Source: Erythroxylum novogranatense (taxonomy: Eukaryota > Streptophyta > Magnoliopsida > Malpighiales > Erythroxylaceae). From it: a DNA stretch of 64,000 nt. Made by a program: the position numbers and the translations under genes. The stretch covers positions 9,789,225 to 9,853,224 of the forward strand of contig CM057226.1 of the NCBI GenBank assembly GCA_029891385.1, given 5' to 3'. Positions 54,074-64,000 of this stretch are shown one piece after another; within the stretch, counting starts at the first letter, position 1, and the number at the start of each line of letters is the position of its first letter. The notes under the pieces were generated by a model. It was given only the letters and a program-made list of their open reading frames with translations, ran no database searches and was not told the DNA's origin.

Positions 54074-56286
54074 TGTTGGACCCTGAATTTTTTTATATAT
54101 GATGATATTAAGCATAAATTGTGATAGTTGAGTGATTATGCCTTAGGTTGATTAATTTGGGCTTATTAGTGGATAATTTCGGTTTATTTGAGCTTAATTT
54201 GTTGTGATGTGGTTTTTCATGGGAATTATTGGGTAAAAGTTTATGAGGGCTTTTTGGGAAGTTTGCTTGAGTTGGATTAGTTTAAGCCTTGCTAAGAGGG
54301 GTATCATGGTATTTACCCTTTTCATTAGGTTAAGAGAAAAGAAAAGAGAAGAAAGAAAAGAAAGAGAAAAGAGAAGAGGAGAAGTCGTCGGTGGAGAAGA
54401 AGAGACGAGAAGAGAGGGTTTTGCGATTCTTGTGATTTCCGACGATTCGAAGCAATTTCTGGTAAGTTTAGCTTCCTTCAAACTTGTTATGGTTAGATTT
54501 AAACCTAGAAAATGTGGAATATGTGAGAATCGAAGGTTTTGGGGTTTTAGGGCATAGATGTAGAGATTTCTGTGGGTTGATGTGTTTGTGAAGGATTTGA
54601 AGCTTAAAGGGGTTAGAAATGTAGTTTGAGGTTGGATCTAAGGCTTTTGTGTGTTGCATTTGAGATTGGGAAGCATTGAAGTCAGAAAATACGGGAAAAA
54701 GGGGTTCGGAGTCACAGCTCCGACCCGCACGACGTCTTGTGAAGAGCATCTGCATGGCGTCTTGGAGAAATGGTGGTAAGCGATCGCATGGCACGAAAAG
54801 GCGTGCCGCCATGGCAAGAAAATGCACGTCGTCGCGGCGAAAGTGATGAGCACACATGACGCACACTTACCTTGATTGCATTGCTGTGGCGAGGTCCTTC
54901 CGCCATGAAGCGCCCTTCACCGCGGCGAGCCCCCCTGTTTTCCGAAAGTGAAATTTTTAGTATTTTGGGCATATCTTTTGGTGTAGATGTCCAATTGAGG
55001 TGATTCTTGATCCGTTGTGACCGAAAAATAAAGGACTACAAGGTGTATGAATAAGGGAAGTTCGGAATCAGCCTTTTTGGGTTTGAGATTTAGTTGGAAG
55101 TCCGACAGAGACCTTTAATGCTTTATTTTGATTGTCACGCTTTATGGAATATTTGTTTTGGATGTTAATTGAATAAGAACTTGGTTGCTTATAGGGAACC
55201 AAGCTGACTTGACCCAATCGCAAGAGGAAGGACACCAGTGAGTCGACTACTCGAGTGATCTTAGGTGGGTAATATGTTTGTGGTTATTGTGTGTATGGGC
55301 AAATTGTCTGATGTATGCTTGCTTGCATTATGTGACATTACTTGTGTTGAATTATATGAGAAATATGGAACATACATTATGACTACGATTATGCACGGCT
55401 TTGATAAGCCTTATGGCATTTTATGAGAATGACAAAAATGAAATTATGAAAGCTTTGAAAAATACTTCGAACATGGAACGAATGGATATGTGTATTGTTT
55501 GGGTGAGAGAGTTACGGATGGAGTCACGTGCACGTTGACATAAAGCCTTCTCCCGGCTGCCCGCTTGAGGCCACGAGATCCTTGAGAAATCGAACTCGGA
55601 TAGTTTACGGATTAAGCTTCGGTTTATCCGGATCGTTTTACGGAACTCTCGAACCATTTGTGTGCATTCATATTTGACTTGCTAAGCATGAGACATGATG
55701 AATTGTTATATTATGAATACCATGACATATGATGATGATGATTGTAAAGTGATAAGAGTTGATTTGTTTATGCTTGAATATTTGAATATCCATATTGTTT
55801 GATTGTGTGGCTCGTTGCCAATGGCTATAAACGTATATGCCACTGAGCTTCGCAGCTCACCCCATTACTCTCCCCTCCTCAGGTGCAGATCGAGACGACT
55901 GTCGACCTTGCAAGGCATCGAAAACTTCAAGCTAGTTAGGAGCCTTGTATAAGTTAGTACTTTGGTTAGCCCACCAGCATTTCATCATGGAGCATACTTT
56001 TGTATTTTGGGATTTAATTTCATTTTGTATTGTGCTATATTTTGAGTCTATTTGGTGAATTTCTTCGAATGACAATGACAGATGTTTTATGTATTTGAGA
56101 TGATTAATGCATGTATAGAATGCATGTGTAGAATGTGTGTATGTACTGAGTATATGTATGTGTGTGTATCAAATGATCGATTGTGTTTGGATGTTGGGAT
56201 CGGGTTTGACATTTTTGGGGCGCCCGTCACCGACGCAGCTCGAGGGGCCGCCTCGGGAATCGGGGATCCGGGACCCGGGCCCAACA
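54074..56286 (+). repeat. 3' LTR of the Tekay element
   Basis: 2213 bp. Outside the cassette it differs from the 5' LTR by only a small number of substitutions and short indels. Its stem-loop lies at 55845-55858. It is followed by TSD atagc. Confidence 0.94.
54731..54925. repeat. GC-rich variable cassette in the 3' LTR
   Basis: Longer than the 5' cassette by about 40 bp and with a different core (about 54778-54890). It contains gcacgtcgtcgcggcg, which resembles the palindromic words of the solo LTR at 16104-16324. Outer parts such as ggcgtcttggagaaatggtgg and gaggtccttc are shared with the 5' cassette. Confidence 0.75.
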
Positions 56287-56291
56287 ATAGC

Positions 56292-56559
56292 CTATGTTGC
56301 ATTTCAAGTCATTATAAAGAATTGTTGAATTTGTTTCTTCTTTTAACTTTGAAAATGAAGTAATTTTATCATTATTGTCAACTGTTTTTCGAAAAGTGAA
56401 ATTTTTCATTATTATAGATAAAGCTATAACAACATTACAATGAATCCTATGTTGTTAGCCTATATAAATATGCAAAAAGGATGCTATTTACAAGGAATAA
56501 GTCAGAATGAGCAAAATATCAAGTTAAAATTGCCATCGAGTTCCCATGTCAGGAGACAG
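56292..56559. other. Between the Tekay element and the LINE, nothing recognised
   Basis: AT-rich DNA. It may include the untranslated end of the LINE on the minus strand, but no poly(A) tail or target duplication was found. Confidence 0.45.
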
Positions 56560-56750
56560 TGAGTGATGCAAATTGTATGCAAAGATAACTACTTAAATCC
56601 AGTTAACAATTTTGTCAACTAGCTAATATTTGTCCACTTCTTCACCGGTAAATCTCCTACTGTTTCTTTCCTTCTAGATAGTGTAGATGGGCGGTGGTGA
56701 AAGATACTTTATAAAGTATAGTATTTGACACCCCTGCATTGAGCTACAAA

Positions 56751-57518
56751 TAGGGATGGCAGTTAGTTTTCAACCCGATTAATATCTGCACTATTCGATC
56801 CAATAGATTTGAATATGAATAGTAAATCGTAAAAACCGATAGATATGGATATGGATATGAGTTGAGTCAAAAAAATTAGATATGGATATGGGTAGAGTAA
56901 AACCCGAACCATAAATACTCATATCCTACCCGTTTTTTATTAACTCTATTTTTTCTATTTTTTCTTGAATATTTATGGTTAAATATAATAAAATATTAAA
57001 ATTTTAGACAAGAAATAACTTTAAAATCTCCACTTTACTCCTCAGTACTCACATTTTTCATCATATTTTATTTTTCTTATAGGATGATAATAATGCAAAT
57101 GATATGGAGATGGGGTTTTGAATGTTGTAGAGTTCACACAAAGATAATTTGAAGCTTTAGTTATTTCAATCTTTGTTCCAGTTCTAAATTGTGAAAAATG
57201 TATGTTGTCTTTGTACTAAATATTATGATTTTTTTAATACATACAAATCAAAATTTTGACTTATTATTATTAAAGTTATTTTGATTTGGAGCGTTTGCAA
57301 AAATCTACTCTTTATATTTTCTATTTAGAAGTTATATTTTTATGTACTATACAACCCGATAGATATCCAAAAACTCGAACAACCCAATGGATTTAGATAT
57401 GGGTGATAAATCGTAAAAACCGATGAATATGGATATAGATATGGGTTGAGTCATAAAAAATGGATATGGATATGGGTAGAGTAAAATCCGAACCGAACCC
57501 TACCCATTGCCATCCCTA
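56751..57518. mobile_element. hAT-type MITE inside the LINE
   Basis: 768 bp with perfect 11-bp terminal inverted repeats, TAGGGATGGCA at the left and TGCCATCCCTA at the right. A perfect 8-bp TSD, gctacaaa, flanks it (56743-56750 and 57519-57526). The 8-bp TSD and the terminal TAGGG sequence point to hAT. There is no transposase. Subterminal blocks on both sides repeat words such as aaatcgtaaaaaccgat and gatatggatatggg. It depends on a transposase from elsewhere. Confidence 0.93.
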
Positions 57519-57529
57519 GCTACAAATAA

Positions 57530-58400
57530 CCCAGTTCAAAGTATTTTCCCAATCATATGTATAGCTGTTTCCTAGAAACATATGCAAAATCCTACTCCAT
57601 ATAGCTTTCGAGCATGTACAAAGGAAAAAAAGATGGTCAAGATCTTCCACTTCCATCTTACAAAGTACACATATGTCATTAACATTTCCTTGCCATTAAC
57701 CTAGGGTCTTGAGACTGTTCTTGATAGCAAGTCGTATGATGACGGATGCTTTAGGATTCAAAGATTGCTTCCAGAGTAGATTACACTAAGGAACCTCATT
57801 CGAGTAGGATGATAAGAGCACATGACAAGAATTGTCAGTAATCTTACCACTTGGGTGAATAGTCTAATTGATAACATCTTCATCCGCATATTAAAGTTGA
57901 GGGAAAAGATTCATTAGAGAGCCAAAACCTCTGAAAATTCCCCTCCATGTATCATTTCTGATGAAGTTGGAAACTTTGAGATTCAAAGGAAATCTATTCC
58001 TCAAATGTAGAGCCTCCGGATTACGAATAAGAAGGCCAGAATCAAGCCAATTATCAAACCAAAGCCAAGTCTTTTCACCATTACTAATCCAATGTTTAAT
58101 GCAAGGATACATAAGGTCTCTCTGGCCCATTATGTGTGTAAGAACCCAAGAGAACTCCCTTGTACGAGTAGCTTGCTAGAAATTGGAGTTTTTGATCTGA
58201 TACTAATGGATACATTTAGTCCAAAATGCATTTTTATTTATGTAGAGCCTCCAAATTCTCTTACACATTAGGATCTTTTGTATGATTGTGATAGAAATTA
58301 TTCCCAGTTCTCCAAACTTCTTAGGGATGGTAACTTCACTCCTTTTAATCTTTGCCTTCTTGGTATTCTCTGCTCTACCTAACCATAGGAATGCTCTCAT
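57530..58400 (-). pseudogene. LINE C-terminal region with zf-RVT motif
   Basis: The minus strand encodes MRAFLWLGRAENTKKAKIKR, ISNGEKTWLWFDNWLDSGLL and, nearer 57660, CVLCKMEVEDLDHLFFLC, the Cys/His pattern of the zf-RVT domain found after plant LINE reverse transcriptases. The frame stops and shifts repeatedly. The last part continues on the other side of the MITE at 56742. Confidence 0.8.
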
Positions 58401-58730
58401 GATTCTATCTATCTCTTTTATAACCTTCCTAGGTAAAGTGATATGAGTAGTCTAGTGTAAATGTAAACTGCTTAAGACAGAGATAATAAGAGTAAGTCTA
58501 ACATCGTAAGAGAGAAATTGATTTTCCTAAGCTTGGATTCTAGATTTAATACTTTCTATGAGAGGCAAACAACCATGATATTTTGACTTAAAAGAGGTGA
58601 TTGGAACACCTAGGTATCAGAAAGGAGTTGAATGAACATTGAGGCTAATTACACTTCTTAGTTCATCAATATTCCTGACATCTACAGATATATATATGCT
58701 ACTTTTATCAAAGTTGAGTTTCAGACTAGA

Positions 58731-59640
58731 TCATTTCTCAAATACATTTAGAGCACTCATCAAGATTGTGATAGAACATGTATCAATACCACACATAAGC
58801 ATAAGGTCATTTGTATACATTAAATGAGTCAAGTTGATCACACTAAAATTATAATGAAATTGGAATCCTCGATTGCATGAGATCAACTTAATAGTCTTGA
58901 CAAGCCTTCCATTACAAGAGTAAATAGATAGTGAGACAGGGGACCTCCCTGTCGGTTTGGCTGGGATACCATTTACAAACACACTCAATGTGGGGGTTTG
59001 GATAATGTCATTATGCAAGTAACAAATTGTAAAGGTAACTGCAAAGCATCAAGACATATCTGTATAAACCTCCATCTAATTGTATCAAAAGCTTTGAAGA
59101 AGTCAATTTTGAGTAGACAGCTTCTGATATTTTTACCTGAGTTATAATCCTTCAACAATTCTTGTAGAGAAGAATATTATCTCCTATATTTCTGTCAAGA
59201 ATGAAGGCCCCTTGTATGGAATTGATATTTCTTGATATGGCCAATTTAAACCTCTCTCCTAGAAGTTTGAAAATTACTTTATAAACTGTGTTACAGTAGG
59301 AAATAGGTCTAAAGTCATTCATCGTCCGATAGGATTGCTTTTTGGGTACTAAGCATACGTAAGTATGGTTTATTTCTTGGAGCATTTTGGATGAGGCAAA
59401 GAATTCTAAGACTACCTCAGTGAAGAGGTTATTGCTTGCGATATCCCAACTTTTATGAAAAATGAGAGTGGTAAACCCATCAGACCCAAGCGATTTAAAA
59501 GGATGGAGGCTAAATAATACTCTCTTGATGTCATGTTCAGTGATTAAATTGACCACATATTCCTTGATATCTTGATCAATAGTACAATCAAAGAGCCGCA
59601 AAGCATTGGGACTAGGCTCAGTTGTATCAACAATACCCAT
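58731..59640 (-). pseudogene. LINE reverse transcriptase
   Basis: The minus strand has KEYVVNLITEHDIKRVLFSL, KSLGSDGFTTLIFHKSWDI, YVCLVPKKQSYRTMNDFRPI and ISYCNTVYKVIFKLLGERFK, all typical of non-LTR RT. The second fragment has GRSPVSLSIYSC and an active-site stretch reading YTNDLMLM where (F/Y)ADD is required, so a catalytic Asp is lost. Stops separate the fragments around 59020-59150. Confidence 0.88.
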
Positions 59641-60119
59641 TAGCTGTATAAAGTGGGATCTAGCAAGCTCCTATAGTTAAGATTAGTATATTCATTTTCA
59701 CCCTATCTTGAAGTGCTGAAATTTTGTTGATAGTCCTCCTAGCCAATAAAGAAGAATGGAAGAATTTTGAGTTAGATTCCACTTCGTTCAACCAATGAAT
59801 CCTGGCCTTTTGTTTGAGGATGGAGTTATGAAGACTAAGAGCATTCTGAAACTCTTGTAGTCTTTGTTTTTAAATCCATCTATATTCAGTATTATGAGGG
59901 GAATCATAGCATTTTTTTGGTGGTTGAATCAATCTATCTTTGAGCATCCTTAGATTTTGATTTCTCCTATGGATAAAGCTTTTTATAGCAGCTTTCACCA
60001 TTGTTAATTTTTTCATCAGTTGATAAGATTTAAAACCCTCAATCTCATAATTTCAACATTTATGGACTAACTATAAGCAACCATCCATCTGTACAATACC
60101 AATAAAGAACCAAAAAGGA

Positions 60120-60617
60120 TCAGGCCAGCAATCTACCCGTAAAATTAAGGTTAACCAAGTCCATGCTCAATAAGAAGCTAGAGAGTTCTTTGGTTAATCC
60201 TAGATTTAAGCTTCGTCCTCCTTCAATCTTAGTTGAGTTTAGTGAACAATGGAAATCCCTAGTAACAAACCAAGGGTGTTGTATATTTTGCTGCAACAGA
60301 TATAGGTCCATCCATAGTTTGTTTCGTTGGAAGCCAAAATTAGAAGCAAAGACTAAGGATATGTCAAAAACAATTGTCATACCTCGATATTGACAGTGCA
60401 AATATATGTACTGATAAGTTATTTCAACCACCCTTAAACCAATAATGTGCGTATTGTAAAGACAAATAATACAACCGTTGAAGTGTGCATTATGATTGGA
60501 AATAAGCTCCCATTTCGCTCTAAAGAACTTAGCACCCAAGAGACAACTAGGATCCTTAATTTTAGTGTCAAGAAGTCCAATAATGCAAGGCTTTTTCTCC
60601 CTCATCATGTCCTTCAC
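60120..60617 (-). pseudogene. LINE apurinic-type endonuclease
   Basis: The minus frame has KKPCIIGLLDTKIKDPS, the position of the catalytic LxETK motif with Asp for Glu, and WFVTRDFHCSLNSTKIEGG, corresponding to the GDFN region with the expected Gly and Asn altered. The C-terminal half of the domain is missing from this frame. The upstream piece 60906-60628 appears to be the end of ORF1. Confidence 0.75.
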
Positions 60618-60949
60618 AAGGGACTTTTTAAGAGGTTCGGTTACCAGGGTTAGGAGATTTGAATAATATACTTCTCAAATCCACCAGTAACACTAAATCT
60701 ATGAATATCAGGTAATGAAGAAGTTCTGGGAATTTCAATACGTACCTTAGCATAGCATACCCTTTTGATGGTAGTCGTACGAGTGTCCAGACAGAGTGGT
60801 TTTTCCAGAGAGCTAGCCAGAAAATTTTGTTGGAAATCGGGTTGGAATCTGATATGAACTGTAACGGAATAACTACAACACTTTTTTGTGACTTTTGATT
60901 TCCCAAAAACTAAGATATATTTAATTCTATAAAATAATTAACATGAATC

Positions 60950-62584
60950 ATAATAAAGCGAAAATTTAATTCATACCTTATTCTGAAGCTTGATCTTTAT
61001 CTGGTTGTTGTTGGTTTATGCCCTTGCAGCCAATTATGGTTGTATATTTGATTGTATAAGATTTGTTTTATTCAATAAAAGACATTCTTTATCTTTGTGT
61101 ATTTTAATTATTTAATTATTAATCATAAAGATAAAATCCTAGAATAATTATTATGCAATTAGAAATTATTATGTGATTATAATTATGAGATTCAAATTGC
61201 ATTTTTTTGTATTATTCCTAAAATGTTCCTATTCATAGTTTCATCAAGATGGGGTATCGATGAAATGGTTAGACTAGCACATATTTGTTTCTATTTTATG
61301 AAGAAAGTAATCGATCTCATAGATTAAAGTATGGAGATATTTAAACAATCTTATGGGTGCTTATTAGAGAATAAGTTCACTGAACAGACCCAATTATGAG
61401 AATCTCAAATGGAACATTACTTGTGTATCTGTGGATTATCTCATTATGTTGGTTGTATAATTAATCCTTAGACTTGAGATTACCAAAGTTATCTCATGTA
61501 AAAATTACTATGTTTTAATGCTACTTATGTTCTATTCTTGGAATAGTTCAATTCGGTAGTTATTAGATATAGTATGAACTATGTGGAGATAGTTGAGTAA
61601 ATCAATAAAGAATTCGTTGTCCTAAAGTCATTACGAAGAATGTTCTATTGTTTTTTATTAGTAACAATTTTGGGAATCTCTGACCAGAGTAAATTGAAAT
61701 TTGGAAAGGTTGTTTTCAAATTTCAATTACAAATCATTTATTAATTAGCAAGAACAAATATGATTGGATTATTTAGAGTAAACATGAATTCCATTCTCTA
61801 ATTCCAATTGGAACATTAGATGATGAAATGATTAATTTATACAAGATAATCATGCATAGACAGGTTAAGTCAAACCACTTTGACATTCCTAATATTTGAG
61901 TAGTCATGATATGTTGCTAGACATCAATCATGATCTATTATTATAAATTGTTTAATTAGAGAATTAAAGATAAATTAAAAGAAGTTTTAATTTATCTTAT
62001 TCTAATTGTGAATTAAATTATATTTTGTAACCATCGCCAACATATCAGGAACCTAATGGGTCACACATAAAAGGTCTATAAAGGAGAAAGTAAAATTTGA
62101 ATTAAGTTATGGGTCAAACATAAAAGGTCTATAAAGGAGAAAGTAAAATTTGAATTAAGTTGGATTTAATTGAGAAGTTTTAGAAACTTTAAAGGGTCAA
62201 TGTGTGATATTTGATCTTATAAGGATTAATTAATAATTATAATTAAAGTTTGACTTTACTTGTAATTTTAATAAAATCCAAATATATGAAAAATAAGATT
62301 TTTCATATAAAAATGAAAAATTAGAAAATGAAAGCTAGCACTTCTTACATTTTTCCTCTTAAATTCGATTTAAGTTTTCTCTGAGTAGATCTGTGGATAT
62401 CGTTAGAGACCAGACGTTTGAACGGCTTGTAGAAACTTGTAACACGAAATCAAAACAGGTTAGTAAAGTTTTATCTATTTCTTGTTTTATGTTTCAATTT
62501 AATTCTGTTAAAGTTGATCCTATGGAAAAAAATTTAAATTCATTCCGCTGTACTTAGATTCGATCTTGCGTTTTTTTTCCTACA
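60950..62584 (+). mobile_element. 5' LTR of a Ty1/copia element that continues beyond the window
   Basis: The right end ttttttttcctaca is followed one base later by the Met-type primer site, fixing the LTR terminus at 62584. The left end is somewhere at 60907-61050 and could not be fixed, since the partner LTR and TSD lie outside. The interior is AT-rich, with attcaataaaagacattctt near 61070 and no gene. Confidence 0.75.
62056..62161. repeat. 53-bp tandem duplication in the copia LTR
   Basis: Two head-to-tail copies starting atgggtca(c/a)acataaaagg, period 53 bp, one or two differences. Confidence 0.92.
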
Positions 62585-62585
62585 C

Positions 62586-62600
62586 TGGTATCAGAGCTAC
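62586..62600 (+). other. Primer binding site of the right-end copia
   Basis: TGGTATCAGAGCTAC, one base after the LTR end; complementary to initiator Met tRNA. Confidence 0.92.
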
Positions 62601-64000
62601 CTTTAGCAGTGTTATTTTTTATTCATAAACATGACTAAATTTTGATTTGGTTAACATATGCAAAAGTTGCATATTTTAAGTTGAACCAATGGTTGGTGGT
62701 CCGAAATTAGATTTTGGAAAGATTTTGTGGTGATACACGTTCACTGCATGACTTGGTTTTTCTGATGGATGCTCTTAAGTTTCGTGCATGTTTTTACCGA
62801 TCAAATATTTTTTTGAAATTTTTGGTCTTAATTATGCCAAAAGTGTTTTGGGAATTAGGTAGGAAATGTTTTATTTGATAGTAGATTGCTGTTAACCGTA
62901 GAGTTTACTATATATGTCTGGAAAAGGTATAATACGATTATATGCATTTCTGGAAATATGGCATACGTGTTCTTAGGCAATTCTAGAAATTTCTTTATTA
63001 TGTTGAAAGCGTTTCGGGTAATAAAGGGTGTAAAAGGTTATATGTGATTCTAGAATTTTTCCAATTTTCTGGAAATCTAGAAAGAGTTTCCAGTGATTCT
63101 GGAAACTTTACATGCAGTTCTGGAAATGTGGAAGACGTTCAACGTGGTTCTAGCAATGGTTTTATTTTTTATCTTTGATGCACCTGTTTCTCCTCTTGTT
63201 TGATGTTTCCGATGCTAACAAAGAGTTGCATGCGTTTTGGAATAGATGAAGAGTTGCATGCATGTGTTTTAATAAACGGTGAAACAGTCAGTTATTAGTC
63301 TCCTCTGTTTGCATAACGTATGCTTTAGTCTTGCTTCATTTACTGCAACTAGGTTGCGAAATAGATAGAGTTTCTATCCATTTACTCAAGGCTGTTACTT
63401 CAATAAATCAACTTTTTCTTTAAAACTTAGGTGGCCTTTATCTGTGTTATTGATTGTTTTTAAATACAATAGATGCTTAGGTTACGTTTACTTCTATAAT
63501 TGTTATTGAATGTTTGATTAATGTTGATTATTATTGTGCTTCATGTTGATGAACCATTGGACTACTAGAGGCAATAATAGCCACCGGTGGTCGGTGATGG
63601 TGGTCTTTATCTCTCTAGAGAAGTTTTATCTCTCTAAAGTTTTATGTATATTTATAAGTATGTTATAATTATACTAATAGGGTATAGTGCCTTGAGATTG
63701 TCTGAAGGTAGATCTAACAGAATAAATGTTATTCTGTTTTTTTTATATATAAAAATTACAGAGAAGGCTAGAGAACACGGGGCGCGCCATCTGCGAGGTC
63801 GATCTCACAGCCACCAGAGACATGGCCAGAGACACGTCTCTGGAAAGACTCGCCAACCAATGTGCCGAGGGCCTCTCTGGCTTATGGGCCTTGTTCTCTT
63901 TTTTTATTTTAATTTAATTTTTCAAGTGTTGATTAATTAAATTTTATTAAAAATCTCAATTTATTTTTCATAATTAGATTATGTCAAATAAATTAATATA
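62601..64000 (+). other. Leader of the right-end copia, no gag reached
   Basis: 1.4 kb between the primer site and the window end. No copia gag frame is visible, so the leader is long or gag is deleted. The short frame at 63644-63940 shows no domain. A G/C-rich patch at 63775-63890 (with cacggggcgcgcc) contrasts with the surrounding AT-rich DNA. Confidence 0.6.
62948..63125 (+). promoter_or_regulatory. Cluster of six heat-shock-element-like palindromes
   Basis: TTCTRGAA occurs at 62948-62955, 62981-62988, 63048-63055, 63067-63074, 63097-63104 and 63118-63125. The second extends to TTCTAGAAATTTC (62981-62993), a full three-unit heat-shock element (TTCnnGAAnnTTC). Heat-shock factors bind such arrays; the function here is inferred from sequence only. 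Confidence 0.5.

Larger units (their letters stand above)
47005..56286 (+). mobile_element. Full-length Tekay (Del) chromovirus, inactivated
   Basis: LTRs at 47005-49171 and 54074-56286 start TGTTGGACCC and end CAACA, flanked by a perfect TSD, atagc (47000-47004 and 56287-56291). A Met-type primer site and a purine tract are present. Gag, protease, RT, RNase H, integrase and a C-terminal chromodomain-like segment follow in one direction and nearly one frame. They are interrupted by several stop codons and about two frameshifts in gag. Protease DPGST, RT FIDD and integrase HHCC/DD motifs identify it as gypsy, and the chromodomain-like end as a Tekay-type chromovirus. Confidence 0.95.
56560..60906 (-). 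mobile_element. Decayed LINE (L1-type) retrotransposon
   Basis: On the minus strand the order is: ORF1-like tail (60906-60628), endonuclease (60617-60120), RT (59640 to about 58730), RT C-terminal region (58400-57891) and a zf-RVT-like Cys region (about 57660). A MITE splits the last part. Stops and frameshifts are frequent throughout. Both ends are uncertain: the right end may be cut by the copia that starts near 60950, and the left end lacks a visible poly(A). Confidence 0.82.

Noticed and set aside
23327..56286. Endogenous pararetrovirus or integrated DNA virus
   Set aside because: All RT regions seen belong to gypsy, copia or LINE elements by domain order, LTRs and primer sites; no movement or coat protein motifs were found.
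62981..63060. A second full three-unit heat-shock element at 63048-63060
   Set aside because: The sequence after TTCTAGAA is TTTTTCC, so the third unit is off by spacing; only the one at 62981-62993 is complete.
63644..63940. 98-codon frame near the window end as copia gag
   Set aside because: It has no gag motif and half of it is G/C-rich leader; gag is expected further downstream, outside the window.

Overview
This window is plant nuclear DNA, most likely from a eudicot. It is filled with plant-type Ty3/gypsy (Tekay, Athila, Tat and CRM-like), Ty1/copia, LINE and hAT-like elements, and its only non-transposon protein gene begins with a plant TIR domain of the kind typical of dicot TIR-NLRs. 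No bacterial, organellar or CRISPR signal was seen. All boundaries were read by eye from terminal repeats, target-site duplications (TSDs) and primer sites; no similarity search was run.

Layout, left to right. 1-3423 is the right part of a Tekay-like LTR. It cuts into a Tat-lineage gypsy element whose integrase end (3424-4089), tandem repeats (4283-4760), two antisense ORFs (4969-7210) and split 3' LTR (up to 7880, then 22502 to about 22840) follow. A complete but dead Athila element on the minus strand (7881-22496, TSD cagac) lies inside that Tat LTR. It carries a 2.9 kb Tekay-like solo LTR (14340-17255, TSD agaat). Next is a decayed plus-strand copia (about 22930-23321 and 31636 to about 33400), split by a minus-strand copia (23327-31630, TSD aaagg) that has a tRNA-Gln sequence in its leader. 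A young minus-strand Ale-like copia (34269-42211, TSD acacg) holds a small CRM-like gypsy derivative (35664-38760, TSD accca) that has lost RT, RNase H and the integrase core but keeps open frames.

42217-46999 is a 4.8 kb island holding one gene. A TIR exon (43791-44254) and a second exon (45848-46691) join in matching splice phase to predict a 435-residue protein: TIR domain, a short remnant of the usual TIR-to-NB-ARC linker, a glutaredoxin-like domain and a Cys-rich tail. Three evenly spaced W-box cores sit about 180 bp upstream. This is the strongest candidate for an unusual system here: a TIR-glutaredoxin fusion in which the NB-ARC and LRR are missing.

47005-56286 is a full-length Tekay chromovirus (TSD atagc), inactivated by point nonsense changes. 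Its two LTRs are nearly identical except for a rearranged GC-rich cassette. Arrays of perfect 10-bp palindromes occupy a comparable place in the other two Tekay-like LTRs. 56560-60906 is a decayed LINE split by a 768-bp hAT-type MITE (56751-57518, TSD gctacaaa). The right end is the 5' LTR, Met-tRNA primer site and long leader of another copia element, whose leader has six heat-shock-element-like palindromes; its coding part lies beyond the window.
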